A DNA stretch of 64,000 nt from Epiperipatus broadwayi (lineage: Eukaryota > Onychophora > Udeonychophora > Euonychophora > Peripatidae), in contig JAQFVV010000551.1 in assembly GCA_028023455.1 (NCBI GenBank), positions 186,001 through 250,000 of the forward strand, written 5' to 3'. The notes under the pieces were generated by a model that saw only the letters and a program-made list of their open reading frames with translations, made no database searches and was not told the origin of the DNA. Of the stretch, positions 12,867 through 26,297 are shown in pieces (positions within the stretch are counted from its first letter, which is position 1; each line of letters opens with the position of its first letter). The translations under genes were made by a program, and so were the position numbers.

Positions 12867-13189
12867 CTGGAGCTTGAACTTCTTATGAACTCTCAAGTAG
12901 TAAAGCTACATGCTTTTTTTATTCAATTGAATGTGTAATGGAAATTTTTATTTTAACAGTGTTTTTATTTTGCATAACTAATTTTAAAAAAATAAAAATG
13001 AAAGTATATTTTATAAATGTGGCAATTTATTAAACAAACAATATGATTCTGTTAATATAATAAATTATGGCCAGATGGCCATTCTTTTGGAAACATTAAT
13101 ATTGTATAACTTTAATAAGATTTTTTTAAATTTTAACTAGCTACTCAGAATGGTTGATATACTGTAAGCTGTTATAGTAAATGAAATAA

Positions 13190-13640
13190 AGTCATACATC
13201 ACATGACTTAATTTGATAAGCTTGTAATTATAAACTAAAATAAAGAGTGTATTAATAGCTCTAACAGGCTTTATTGATAAATGCCACAAGAGAAAGCATT
13301 TAAAATCTCTATCTAGAAATTATCCCCAGCTCCATATAATTATTCAAATTAGATAGCTGGATTTGAAGACATATAGGTATCTGAAAATTTCAGATTTTCT
13401 ACTTGAAAGTTAGCTATCAGATAAGTGCTGGCTTTGAATTGGTATTTTGGAACTAGTGTTTGAAATTTCCTAGAGCCTCACTGAGAAAATCCAGTAGTTA
13501 GAAACCAGTCTGGGGATAATTTCTAGATAGAGATTTTAAATGTTTTCTATTGCAGCATTTATTGATAAAGGTTGTTAGAGCTATTAGCACACTCTTTATT
13601 TTAGTGTAAACTGTTATATCTTTTATTTATTATTATAAAC
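13190..13640. repeat. Fold-back element, family B (copy 1)
   Basis: Arms of about 90 bases: AAAGAGTGTATTAATAGCTC, GGCTTTATTGATAAATGCCA and AAATCTCTATCTAGAAATTA on the left, and the inverse on the right ending TAGCACACTCTTTATTTTAG. The outer left flank has CATCACATGACTTAATTTGA, which also flanks the second copy at 61763-62200. Confidence 0.85.
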
Positions 13641-13887
13641 TAGTATTTTGAATATTGTAGTGTTTAATCTATTATTTATTATTATATATTAGTATTTTGA
13701 ATATTGTAGCATTTATTCCAGAATTTTTTGTTTATATATATTCACTACAAACCTCCTACTTAAATAATCAATAGAATATTATACTTTGCTGTATAGTTGC
13801 CTTAATAACAGGTTGTTGTAATATTTTATTGATTTGTTTAAAAAAATAGCTGTGGTAATATATATATGTGTGTGTATGTGTGTGTGA

Positions 13888-14940
13888 ACATTAAATTTAA
13901 CATAATTCAATGTATATATGTAAATAAAGGGAGTAAATCACCTTCCCTAAGTAATAAAATTTACAGCACTGTAAATGTTGAACAATGGAACAAAAATAGA
14001 ATTAATTCACCTATTCTTGGAGCTCTGATGTTTATAAGCATATCTCTGTCAACACTATTGAAAATTCAGAGTGAAATTAATATATTACATAGCTGGATGA
14101 TGGCATTTAATAGTTATCAGACTAATAATCAATTATATAAGGCTAGATACATAGCCTCTTTTTTAATCACTTTGATTAAATAAGTAAATATTAAATTAAA
14201 CATAGCTCAATATATATATAAAGGAAGCAAATTATCTTCCCTGATGCCATGAAACTAATATTATTCTAAATGTTGAAACAAGAATAGAATGGATTCACTT
14301 ATATATGGAACATTTTTATAGACACACATTTGTCAACATTGTTGAAAATTCAGAATAAATTTAATATTATACAGGGCTGAAGATAAATCTCTCTTTCACC
14401 TTAATTTAATAATTAAATGAGATATAATATACAAACATTAAATTATATAGCTCAATGTATATGTGTAAATAAAGGTAGTAAATCACCCTCCCGCATTCTA
14501 TGAAAGGTCAGAACTCTAAATGTTCAAGAACAGAATGAATCCACTTATTTTTGGAGCTCTGATGTTTGTAAGTATATACTTGTCAATATTATTGAAAAAT
14601 TAGAGTAAAATGAATAAATCAGCCAGTTGAAATATGATATTCAAAAGTTATCAAATTAATAGTCAATTACAGAAAGTGGCTTTGTCCTATTCTTGATCCT
14701 TTGTTCAACATTTAGAGTTCTGTTAATTTCATAGTCTGAGAGAAAGTGATTTACTTCATTTCTTTACATATATATTGATTTATTTTTAATTTAATGGTTA
14801 TTTATTAAATATTATTTAATTATTAAATTAAGGTGACTAAAAGAAAGATCTGTCTCCAGCCTTTTATTCAATGTTTTAAAAGCTGTTAATTCCATAACCT
14901 GAGGTAGAGTGATTTATTGTTTTATATATATAATTGAATA
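13888..14940. repeat. Family F array: three direct copies followed by inverted copies
   Basis: Units beginning AACATTAAATTTAACATAAT recur at about 13888, 14189 and 14434, each followed by TGTAAATAAAGGxAGTAAAT and GGAGCTCTGATGTTTxTAAG or a degraded form. Inverted parts then appear at about 14685-14790 (TCTTGATCCTTTGTTCAACA, AAAGTGATTTACTTCATT) and 14870-14930. A 105-codon frame across the first unit has no similarity to known proteins and is taken as chance. Confidence 0.78.
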
Positions 14941-14949
14941 GCATATTTT

Positions 14950-15250
14950 AAAAATGCATTTGTGATATGATGTGATGCACTGTGACTTCTCTTTATACAA
15001 AATCAGGAATCTCTCAGCAACTATGCCCAGAGAAACCTGTTAGCCACTTTGAACCCCTTTCCATTCCCTGACCCAAGTTTTCCCATTTTCTTTTCTACCC
15101 TGCTCCATCCCATTTCCACAACACAATCTTTGTCAACTCCATGGCCTTCAGATATAAAACCCCCGTATCTTTTCCCAAACCCAGCATAAAAACATTTAGA
15201 ATGAGAGAGGTTGATCTGACCTCTAGACTGATGGTTATGATACAATTAAA
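14950..15250 (-). mobile_element. Second LINE family, antisense 3' end
   Basis: On the minus strand, TTTATGCTGGGTTTGGGAAA, then GGGGGTTTTATATCTGAAGG, then GGCTAACAGG and TTTCTCTGGGCATAG, ending GTCACAGTGCATCACATCAT, aligns along its length with the 3' end of the LINE copy at 52215-52450. The region contains a 74-codon open frame with a Met start (15021-15245) that looks gene-like but is explained by the retrotransposon. Confidence 0.8.
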
Positions 15251-15789
15251 CTAAAGCAAATATAAATTTTCTTATCAATATTTTTAAGAAGTACTTATGA
15301 ATTACATATCAATAAATCCTAAAATCATTATTAATCATTTGTTATTAAGTAAAGATCTTAAATTTAATAAGATTTAAATATAGAACATTTGAAAATATCT
15401 CTTAAGTAAAATTATTATTCCCACCTTCCACAAAGTGTTAAAAGCAGATAGAAAACAGTATCTGCCTGATGAAAAAAAATAGTGTAATAAGAAAATATCA
15501 AATTTTCGATATGAACATGAAGATCTATGTATGCATGTCTATAGTTCACCTGATGAATCAAGATTGTTCATTAAGAATATATATAATAAGAAATGGTGCT
15601 CTGAATGTATTTGTCACAGGATGTACTGGTTTAAAAATTTGAAAAAATATTGTTGTGTAGCAGTTGGAAAGTCTTTTGTTTTAACTTTCCATTTTATTTA
15701 AGATCCTATTAGAATTTAATGGCTCACATTTCGATTTCAACCATAGAACTGCAGATATTGGTGTGAGATGGGTGGGTCGGGGGTGAGAT

Positions 15790-16017
15790 CATATCAATGA
15801 CCTCGGTTAGCATTTTGACTAATCAGACGTCATTTAGATCAAGCCTCACATAATTTTTCAAATATCATATCAATGACCTCGGTTAGCATTTTGACTAATC
15901 AGACGTCATTTAGATCAAGCTTCACATAATTTTTCAAATATCATATCAATGACCCCGGTTAGCATTTTGACTAATCAGGCGTCATTTAGATCAAGTCTCA
16001 CATAATTTTTCAAATAT
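15790..16017. repeat. 76-bp tandem repeat, three copies, just upstream of exon b
   Basis: CATATCAATGACC(T/C)CGGTTAGC starts at 15790, 15866 and 15942, an exact 76-base period. The units differ at only a few positions (CCTCGG/CCCCGG, AGACGT/AGGCGT, AGCCTC/AGCTTC/AGTCTC). The last unit ends about 117 bases before the exon. High identity implies recent expansion. Confidence 0.96.
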
Positions 16018-16134
16018 ATGCTTTATATAACTTCTAAGTTTTTATGATGTATAAATATATAGTCTAGAATGCTTTCTTTGCATTTAATTTTAATTTATTG
16101 TAATAAATTGTAATTATTTCTATTAATTATGTAG

Positions 16135-16261
16135 AGGTTACCTTGGTCCAGGTGGTGAGCATGAAAATGGTAAATATTTTAACTGCACAGGGGGTGCTGC
16201 TGGTTACATTGACAGAATAGTCTTGGGAGAAAATCATATATATTCTGATCCAACTTGTAAG
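16135..16261 (+). CDS. HGSNAT: HGSNAT-like exon b (GYLGPGG / [12 protein letters not shown] segment)
   Basis: This is the most conserved segment in the window. After the acceptor TTATGTAG the exon supplies one base to finish Arg, then 42 codons: GYLGPGG, then [17 protein letters not shown], then [13 protein letters not shown], ending at AAG|GTATGA in phase 0. The Asn-Cys-Thr is a possible N-glycosylation sequon in a lumenal loop, as in the vertebrate protein, and the cysteine may pair with that of VPGCP; both statements rest on family knowledge. An alternative acceptor two bases downstream would break the frame, so 16135 was chosen. A 76-bp tandem triplication ends about 117 bases upstream. 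Confidence 0.95.
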
Positions 16262-16694
16262 GTATGAAATATTAAAGTACCAAAAAGAGTTAGATTATTT
16301 AGGAATTTTTTGTAGAGAGATATCTTTTGCAATGCTTGGCTTTCTAATTTTATTTTTAAATCACTTTAATTAAAGTCATCATAAATCTTTTAACCTGCAG
16401 TAAAAATAACGTTTCTTACATATATTTTTAAAATTCTATTATCAGTCAAGAACAAACTAACAAAATATTTATAATTTGTCTGGTAACAAACATTTTTTAG
16501 TCAAAACCAATCTCACTATCAATTATTAAATTAATTTTATGCTTATTTCAATTTATAAGCATTAAATAATATTATTCTTTTTTTTCTGATAAAATTGTTC
16601 ATCAAGAATATTATGTGTTTTCAAATATTTTATCAAAATGCTTGGATTTTTATTAAAGTTGTAACAATTTAGGTCTTGAAAATTAAAAAATTAA

Positions 16695-16860
16695 TCTATA
16701 TTAATATAGAAATAATATAAAAACTCTGTCAGATAATGAAAATTATTCTACACGAATAAAACATGATAAACAGAACAGCTCTGTTTACCACGCTTTATTC
16801 GTGTAGAATAATTTTCTATATTAATATATAATTTTATAATATTAATATGGAAATCAATTG
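16695..16860. repeat. Short hairpin element near exon b
   Basis: GAAAATTATTCTACACGAAT at 16738 is inverted at 16796-16817 (TTTATTCGTGTAGAATAATT), spacer about 35 bases containing ACAGAACAGCTCTGTTTACC, itself partly palindromic. Outer arms TATATTAATATAGAAA extend the pairing. Confidence 0.85.
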
Positions 16861-17334
16861 CCTTTCAAAGTAGTTGATTCATTTTTTTTTGGCTACAGTT
16901 ATTGGATTAATGTCCCTTTTAGTACACATCTCAACACATACTTCTTTTTCAATGTTTATTAGAATGCTTGTAAAAAGAAATAATAATAAATAGTAAAAAT
17001 GATTGTATCAACCACTTTATTGTTTTTAACAATGTAATTTCCTATATTCACTGTTAATTAATAAGTATTTTAAATACTGTTTAGGAAAACAAAGTATTTA
17101 CTTTAATAAAGATTTTTTTTTAAACTATCAATTACTTTTTATATGCAGCACAATTTTTCACCATCTCTATGCGTGTATCATTTATTGTTTAAAATATAAC
17201 CATTTACAACTTTAAGTTTATTAAATTTTAAGATTTTACAACAAATCAACTTATTATATTTTCAGATTCACATCCCATATATATGCAATATAAGATCTTT
17301 ATTAGTCTTTATATAAATATTAGAAAGAATATAT

Positions 17335-18115
17335 ATAGAAATAATAAATGAATGCAAACCAATGCTAAAATATTTTAGAAGCATTGCCTGTATGTAGAAA
17401 CACAATCTGAATCAAACAGGATAAGCAAACGGTAATCCCTTATCTATTATCTTGCATGTTGGTAAGTATATTGATTTCAAGACTATTCTAAACACAAAGC
17501 ATAAATTTAAATAAGCATAGACTGTAAAGGCTAATAAACATATTTGATATTCCATATATAAAACCCAATTAATAATCAATTCACACTTTGAAAAAAATTC
17601 CAAGCACAATTACATAAGAATAAATCAATAATTGCATATCACTAATTGAAACTCGAATTTAGTAAATGAATGCAAATCAGTGCTATAATATTTCAACATC
17701 ACTACTTATATTTAGGAAAACAAAATCCGAATCAAGCAGTATAGGTAAAAGGTAACCACTTATCTATTAAGTTGCAAATTGATTACTATATTGATTTCAA
17801 TACTTCTAAGCATGAATCATAAGTTCAGATGTGTAGATCTTAAAAACTTGGAACAATTATATTTCATGTTTTATATATACAAAGTACAATGAATAAATAA
17901 TCAATTTATGCTTTGAAGATCTAAGCTTATTTAAATTTGCCCTTTATATTTAGAATAGTCTTGAAATCAATATGTTTATCAACTTGCAGTTTAATAGGTA
18001 TGATGTTAACTTTTACTATGTTGCTATGTTAAGTCTTCATATTTCTAAATACAAGTAGCATTGTTAAAATATTCTAGAATTAGTTTATATTCATTTATTT
18101 TATTTGACTTTCAAT
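17335..18115. repeat. Family I: direct, direct, inverted copies
   Basis: Unit 1 (about 17340-17610): AATAAATGAATGCAAACCAA ... ATATTGATTTCAAGACTATT. Unit 2 (about 17655-17900): AGTAAATGAATGCAAATCAG ... ATATTGATTTCAATACTTCT. Unit 3 (about 17905-18115) is the inverse: AGAATAGTCTTGAAATCAAT ... TTTATATTCATTTATT. A 65-codon minus frame in unit 1 is not a gene. Confidence 0.82.
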
Positions 18116-18119
18116 TAGT

Positions 18120-21100
18120 AGTATGCAAACATTAATTTATATAGAAATGAATAGAAAAAGATTTCTTACTTCCAAATTTTCTATTATTAGAAATGAAATA
18201 GTAATTTGTCATAATTTTATTTTATTAATTTAATATTATTCAAAAATAAATAGAAAAAAGTTGCTTGTTATTTTAAATCACTTATGTCTTATATATTGTG
18301 GACTTTTATACTATTTAATAATTTTCTAATCCAAATACAGGGTTAAATGATATTATTTTATGAAGTCCATATCTAGTTTAAGACATAATTTTGTTGTACT
18401 GTGATCTCATTTTAAAATATATACCGGAGTTTTATATTTTGCCTTTTAAGATTTTAGCAGTATTGTGCATATAACACATATAGACAATGAAGTTTTTTGA
18501 GATTTGGCTGGTTATTATTTTATTAAACAGATCCTTGAAATTAAATCTGCCTTTTAAAACCACAAGTGAAATCTCTCTTTATTTCATTTGCAATCCATTT
18601 TATTTCTCTGCATTTTTCTTTTATTGAAAGAGTAGTGCAATTATCATCTTTGCAATAGAAGTTTTACTAAGAAAAATGTTTAATCTATTTGACTAATATA
18701 TTGCTGTTAAAATTGCTCGATATATGAGTAGAAAAGTATGTTATCTGCCATAAGATTCTTATAGCAATTTCTACTCATTATATTTACATCATAATGATTT
18801 AAAATCCCTTTAGCAGCCTTTTTGTGATTTAGAACACATAATTTTAGTGAACACATCATAGCAAGAATAAAGATACATATTTATAGTTACAGAAGGTCAT
18901 TATTCTCTTACAGCTAAGTATATAAATCTTTCCATATTTCTTAGAGTGATAAAGTCTGATTGAGCTATGTTGTCATAATCTCCTTATGGCAATTTTATAA
19001 TACTTCTGGGTTGTGAGTATGATATTACAAGATGACTCATACACACATACTACCTAAATTAAGATAGTCTCTAATTTTATTTTATTTTTAAATCTAAAAA
19101 TTACTCATCTGCCATAAACCATTAAATTAGAAAGTTATAACTAGGAATGATGCATCTGATGAAGTGAAGATAAGATGAAAATTTTACCAGCTATTATCAT
19201 CTGAATATTGCATGAAGAGTAACTACAAGATATAATGGATATTAGTCTCACAAACAAACACCCCATAATATCTTCAATACAATTTTGACTTTCCATATTA
19301 TTTTCAAAATTTTGACAAAATCATCTCCCTCCTCTATTTCTGCCAGATCCAAAGCTCTCTATTTTTTTTATTTATTTAATTTAGTATTTCCAGTTTCTTC
19401 TTCCATCCTCTCTGGTTTCTTTTGCAGTCACTGTTTCAAATATAATTAGAAATGGTGAATGCTTGAGTAGTCAAATGAAAAATAAGCCAAATTTTAATTC
19501 AGTGTTTCTTCTCATAATCAAATACTCATATTCATGTCTCTCTTAGAAACCAATCAATACTTTAATAATTTTTAGCTTTCCACTGCTATTTGTTGGTAGA
19601 CATGCTTTCAACTAAGGATTTGTTTTATCTTGTAGGACAAACAGTAGTTTTAATTTCAATACTCATTATGCAGCCAGTGATTATATTGTTAGATTAGTGA
19701 TAATGATTCATTATTTCTAGCAATTAGCAAACAATTTTATCATTTTATTTTATTTTACCAAGAAACTTGGTGTTAACTTTTTTTATAGTGATTTCTATTA
19801 GTGTTTAGAGAAAAATTATATGTTTGATGCCTTCAAACACTGGTGTCTAATGAATGAATTTTACTTTCTACTGGTTTAATTCTAATTGCAATAAAATTGC
19901 AACTAAACAACTGCTATTGTCATTACTTGCTTCAGATGACAATATAGTTTTCCTGAAGTGAAAATAACACTAGTTATTCAAATAAAAAAATAGTCATATA
20001 TCACATGACCCTATTCTTTTAAGCTTGTAAGATATAAACAATGAGCATTGCTAGCTTGTTGAGCAATTAACAATGCTCATTGTTTAACACTAGTTATTGT
20101 TTGAGAAATATGTTGACATTTGTCAAATAATATGTTTATTTCTAGATCAATTTTTGGATACTTTTAATTAATAAAATGAATACAAAAAAAAATAATTTAA
20201 TTTTAATTATGTTTCTTTTTTTGATTTTGATCACAATTTTTAGTTTATAAAAATTGAAGTTTATAAAATTGACTCATAAATTTCAAAATTACCTATATAT
20301 AAAAAACAAATTATTTACAAAGCAATAAAAATTCACCTCATTTTACCCAAATTTTAATTTTCACACTAATTTCAATAATATTTAATTACATAAAATTATA
20401 TTTGAAATACTTAAGAATTTTATGCACATTTGGTACTGACAAATTTTTTCTCCATTAAAAAAAAAAATCCAATATGATTTTTTTTTGTTTACACCACAAT
20501 AAATATTAATTTTTAATTATTATTGATTTATAATATTTTAATCACTTTTACTCAATATTAATTATAGCAAAAATCTGAACCTATTTAAGTGATTTAGAAT
20601 TATTGAGAAAGGTGTTTAAATAGAAGGGATTTCTTTGCATATTAGCAAATAAAATGATTTTTTATATATCAATCACATATTTTTTAACACTATATAGCTG
20701 TTAGTATCATAGTTTAATTTTACAATACTCGATTTTATTATTTTTTATATGAAATCAGTAATAACCTCTAATCTGTCACACATCCAATCTTTTATTTATT
20801 TATTTATTATCTATATTTAATGGGTGTTTTCTTTTAATCTCAATTTCTATGCTTTTCTTTATCTTGGCTAAATTATATAACTTTAATATTTTACATTTCT
20901 TGTAATAATGTTACCATTACAATATTGATTTATATTTAAATAATATATACATATCCAGGAAAATAAAGGTTTTGCAAACATAAATATTTAATCCATATTT
21001 ATAATCAAATATTTTCTTTTCTTTCTTAATCTGTAGTCAGATTTATAAATCTTTTGCTATTTATCAATATGAGTACTCTTTAGATATGTGATAAGCATGA

Positions 21101-22380
21101 AAAATGAAAACGTATATGAACATTCATATAAGGTATTTGAATGTGTTATTTTATAATTCTTGAATATTTTAAAAACAAAATAAAATAGCAATCCATTTTA
21201 CAATAGTGAGAATTTTAATTTTATTGCTTCTTGGTTTTTAATATATTCTTAAAAATAAATTATTAGGAAAAAATGTTTCATTTTCTTCCTTTAAAGTGCA
21301 ACAAAAAGTAAATTTTCCAATTCTTGCACATCTCACTAGATTGTGATAATTGTATTTAAAAAAAGAGAAAGGCAATTCAGTTTTTAACTCGTTAGAGAAT
21401 TATATCTACAGATTATTATAGACAAATGTAAATTCTAAAATATTTTATGTTAAAACTTCTAGTAAATTGTATCATTTTGTTAATATCTTTATAAGATAAA
21501 TTAACATGCTGTGCTAAGTAAAACAAGATCTGTAAGAAATCAGTTGTCTAATCATGGATGATAGACATTATTATTTTAAAAAGAATGCTGGAAAAATTAT
21601 CATTCATGTTTAAATAGGTATTTATCCAAAAACCATTGACAAAGGGGATCATAATTATAGCAAAATAGATTAACATTACATAATGCATAGTTGAATAGTA
21701 AATCCCAATGTAATTTCTACAACAGAATATATCAACCTACTACTGGATTCTCTTTAAAAATTGTCTTTACTTCATATTCAAAATGAAATGTTCCAATTAG
21801 TCATATTCAAGTCTTCAATAAAAGAAATGATATAAGCCAAGAAACTTACACTGAATTTACTAGGCATAATAGTGTATTTCTAAGCAAACATGCAGTTGGA
21901 TATATAAATAATATTTCAATATTAAAAAAGAAATGAACTTATTGGAATAGATATTTCAATGTTTGTTGCTTGCATTAGAATTCATAGAATCCAATTATTG
22001 TTTTAAAAGAATATTGATTAATTAAGGATTGATATCAAAAATAGTCGCCTTATACTTTAGCATTAAGGAAAATGTGGTATTTTTTCATATAATCTTCATA
22101 TCAAAAAAATATTTAATTTGATTTGCAGTTATAATAATTAAAACATTATTATAATGAAGTATAGGGGGAAATATTATTAGTGAATTTTTGTATTTTTATA
22201 TGTTTTTTTTATAAAAAGAAGAAAAATGTATACAATAATTAAATATTAGAGTTTGATAGTATGTGTATATGAAGCTTGAATATTAAATAAAATAATATTC
22301 TTTTAAAACATTGCATAAACTTTAAGTTATTTATTTACATTATTTATCAAGGGCAAAGAAAAAATAATTTCTTCCAGGCC
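18120..22380. other. Intron sequence, mostly unrecognised
   Basis: A+T-rich with no coding similarity. The only clear structure is a perfect-stem hairpin at 20036-20083 (AACAATGAGCATTG ... CAATGCTCATTGTT) preceded by ATCACATGACCCTATT, which resembles the outer flank of family B elements. Confidence 0.55.
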
Positions 22381-22383
22381 ATT

Positions 22384-22963
22384 AATAACGTGAAAGACTA
22401 AAACCTTCGACAGAAGCACCTTAAAAATGCTTATGTGACAGCCAATCAGATGTAATAATGACTGCACATGAAACTCTCAATTCAAGAACAAACCAGAACT
22501 ACAAGAAAAAGATAGGACCCTAATTTATTAAGTGCTAGCAGATGATACAATAATAATATGAAAGGTTAAAACTTTCAACAGAAGGGCCTTAAAAATGCCT
22601 ATGTGACAGCCAATCAAATGTAATAATGACTGCACGTGGAACTCTCAATTCAAGAACACACGCCAGAACTATGAAAAAAAGATAGGACCCAATTTATTAA
22701 GTACTAGCAAATGATACAATAATAACGCTTCTGTCGAAGGTTTTAGCCTTTCATGTTATTATTGCATCATCTGCTAGCGCTTAATAAATTGGGTCCTATT
22801 TTTTTCTCATAGTTCTGGCTTGTGTTCTTGAATTGAGAATTCCACATGCAGTCATTATTACATCTGATTGGCTGTCACATAAGCATTTTTAAGGTGCTTC
22901 TGTTGTTTTAGCCTTTCACATTATTATTGTATCATCTGCTAGTGCTTAATAAATTTAATATAT
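22384..22963. repeat. Family C: direct, direct, inverted copies
   Basis: Unit 1 (22384-22549) and unit 2 (22550-22722) both read GTGACAGCCAATCA, then TGTAATAATGACTGCAC, then CAGAACTA, then GATAGGACCC and GATGATACAATAATAA (or close variants). Unit 3 (22725-22963) is the reverse complement: ATTGGGTCCTATTTTTTTCT ... TTACATCTGATTGGCTGTCA. Identity is high, suggesting youth. Confidence 0.93.
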
Positions 22964-25230
22964 TTCCAGATCATTATTAATGTGGCACGGGATTTATTAA
23001 TTATAATATAATACTATTATGTAAGTTCTATATGTGGAAATTGTAGCCATGCAGTTATTTTCATCATATATATGTAGTTCTTCATTTAAAAATTTAATTC
23101 ATTGTGTATTAATAGAATTTCTACTCCTAATGTGATTTAAGATTGGTTTCTTATTTTATTATGTGCTTATTTGCAAAATATTTAGTTTTACATTCATGTG
23201 CACTTTACATATAATTAACAGCTTAGATTTCTTACTGACTGATTAAATCAAGGCTTACTTGTTAAGTTAAAAATGTTGAGATCATCATTATTTATATGAT
23301 TTTACTTGCTGTTGCATAGACAAAACTAATATTATAACTATTATTTCTGTGTAGTAATATTAAATGTTTTGCAAATGGAAGTTAATGATATCAGACCATC
23401 AAGACATATGCTTAATCACTTACACAAATAAACATATTTATTTTATTTATTAGGAAAAGAAGGATGTTAATAATTTATTATTAAGTGTGGGGAATCTTAA
23501 ATTTGATTTAAAGAGAATGTATGTGATTTAGCACAAAAGGGCTGATCACAATCACATTCACTTATGGTTTTGCTCTTATTAACCATTAGTTCTACTGGAT
23601 TTGTAAAATTAATTTGACCTCATAAAGAACTTGGTTATTTATTTGCATTATAAATTATATTGGCTTGTGGATAAAGTTCTTTATTTTTGCATCTAAGTCA
23701 AGGATGTCACTTATGAAACATGCTTTCCCATCTTATGTCATGTTAACAAAGTGTGGGTAGATCTATGGCTAGTGTACTGGGTGCATCTATTCAGTGACTG
23801 CTGGCCAATTGATGAGAACTAAACATTATTTCATCTGCATTGCAAATAATATATGATCAAAAACATTCTGTTAAAATATATATACCCCCCAAAAATTTAA
23901 TAATTATAATAGTATGACTAATTTCATATATTTGAATACCAATGTAAGATATTGAGTTAGGAATCAGTATATTAATTTTTAGCTGTGTAGTTAACTGTAT
24001 TAAACAGGACAATATTTTGATTTATTGCATTTATATATGTGTTAAGCGTTTACATTTGTTAATAGAATATTAATAACTTTTTGTAATTGTTTTTCTTTTA
24101 TTAAATACTGGATATTTACTTAAAGCATGCTGATAGATATAATTACTTGTTAAATAAGCCTTTGTCAATATTAGCAACATCTTTATTTATCCTATATATT
24201 TTTATAGAATATGTAGGAATAAATGTTTAAAAATATATTATTGCTCTAATAAATTTTTATATCCATTTTTATTATTAAAACAAAAATATGCATAGTGTTG
24301 AATAGACTTTAGAATATAAAGGAAAATAAAAAAGTTTTTAAAAAATTTTGTTTGCATTGAAGTGTATATGAAAAAACTGTTATAAGCAATATATATATAT
24401 GAATATTATCATCTAAGAGATCAATTATTTCTCTCATCAAATTTTTTGAGTTATCTATTGATTTAAAAAATAACAGGTTCAAACTTTCAGGAAGTAAATT
24501 ATGAAAAATGGATATTTCCAACAATTTAAATTTCACAAAATGTTTAGCAAAATTGACAAAAAAAATCATTTTAGAATTCTCAAACTATTATCACAGATTT
24601 TTCATCTACTAAATACTTATATTTAGATTATGTGTCAATCTATCTATTATTTAAAAATTACATTACTATTAAATAAAGCAGAAAAAAATATTCTAAAAGT
24701 CTAAAATGCTACATTACCCTTAATATCATTGGTTTTCCATCTGCAAACCATTTAGTATTATATCTACATTACATAACAGTCTGTTAACTATTTAAAATCA
24801 TATCACATGTTAATTAAAAACTTGCAACACATTTCAAATATTCGTAGAAATCACATTTCAATAAATACATATATGATTATTCTTTACTTTAAAAAATTAT
24901 CATTATTAAATTTCATTAACCTTGAGTACAGATTTAAATTTAATAAAATTCAATTATATCTATAATATTCTTTATGTAGGTGCATGATAAGCTCTATCAT
25001 ATAACATTCCATGTGTTTAATTGCAATTAAAGATTCTTATATTTCATTCAAATTTAGATATTAAAATAATATATATTAATGGCTTCTAAAATGCTTTTTA
25101 ACTAACTGAATTTTTTCCCCAGTTATATCAAGCTCTGCATAGCTTTTCAAATGCCCCACACTGCTGGTTTGTATTTACTGATGAAAAGTATAAATTTAAA
25201 TTAGACATCCACATTTTTAGCAATTCTCCA
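22964..25230. other. Intron sequence, nothing recognised
   Basis: No protein motif, splice-bounded conserved exon or strong repeat seen. An 86-codon minus frame (24309-24569) is Leu/Phe/Ile-rich and A+T-driven, with no features of a gene. Confidence 0.5.
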
Positions 25231-25232
25231 CA

Positions 25233-25308
25233 ATCAAGCCTTCTGGCATCCATTGATTACTCTGATTGGCACAGGGTGGCACTACTGTATGGAGAGAGTT
25301 TTGCCTTG
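25233..25308. repeat. Fold-back family A, right arm only
   Basis: CAAGCCTTCTGGCATCCATT, GATTACTCTGATTGGCAC and CACTACTGTATGGAGAG match the right arm at 2848-2915, with an eight-base extra GGGTGGCA-type segment that other copies also hold as TGCACTAAGTGG. Confidence 0.88.
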
Positions 25309-25477
25309 TTTAATCACAATCATTATTGTAAATAAATATTTGCTAAATATATGGACATAGAAAATAAAAGTGTAATTATATCATACTTGGCTATTTACAG
25401 AATGAAAATTATAATAGCAATGTAAAAAAAACCCAGTTAATACTAATGTGAACAATATATTACTCTAATAAAGGATA

Positions 25478-25590
25478 ATAATAACAACAACAATAATAAC
25501 AATTATAGTAATAGTGGTGGTGGTAGAAGTAGTGATAGAGGTGGTGGTGGCAGCATCAGAATAGGAGGAGGAGAAGAGAAAAAGAATGAT
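25478..25590. repeat. Imperfect trinucleotide tract (AAT/AAC to GGT/GTA to GGA)
   Basis: A run of AAT and AAC triplets changes into GTGGTGGTGGTAGAAGTAG, then GGTGGTGGTGGCAGC, then AGGAGGAGGAGAAGAG. Open in one frame but with no start, splice or similarity that would make it an exon. Confidence 0.8.
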
Positions 25591-26297
25591 TTATTGCTCA
25601 GTAGTTCCTGGTCTGGGATCCATAGATCTTAGGTTCCAGAGTCTGTCATTCTCCCTCTATACTAAATCATGCAAAGCTACCTAATAAGAAGAAAATGTGA
25701 TATAAATAGTTATCGCAATTATGTCATTTTTATCGAGTATTATATTACTGTTTGCTTGTAAATCACTAATTTCTCAGTCAAGCAGATTTTTAAAAATCTA
25801 ATATATATTTCAAGCATTAACAGCTTCTTTTTTTATTTCCAATTTTAAAAAGAGCGCAAAATATGACTTCAACCTGATAGAGAATTACGAAATTGATACC
25901 TTCTGCAAACCTATTTTTGAATTTTATGAATGTGTGAATTTAATTAAAGCAAAATTAGAAGTTAATATCGTTTTTAATTTTTTCTCATTTATCGTTAAAA
26001 CGATTTTAGCTAGTATGAATAAACAAACTGTGGAACTATAGAATTGTAAGTAAAAACAACAAATTATTTAGAAAAAAAAAATAATTAAAAAAAGAAGTGA
26101 TTTTAATTAAAAAAAAAAAAAATTGAGAATTTGTAAAATATATATTTACATGAGTAGTTTTTTAATTTTGTTTATTTATTCGAAGTAAAAAAAAAAAAGG
26201 GGGGGAGGGTGCTTAAAAACTTATAGTGTAAGTTTTCAAAAACTTATTTAATGTTGTATATTGTAGATATCTCAATATTATGTTTATTTATCTTCAG

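Noticed and set aside
13866-14183. 105-codon frame
   Set aside because: Covers one unit of the family F array; other units do not keep the frame.
15790-16017. CRISPR-like array
   Set aside because: 76-base units are contiguous without spacers, in an animal intron; a simple tandem repeat.
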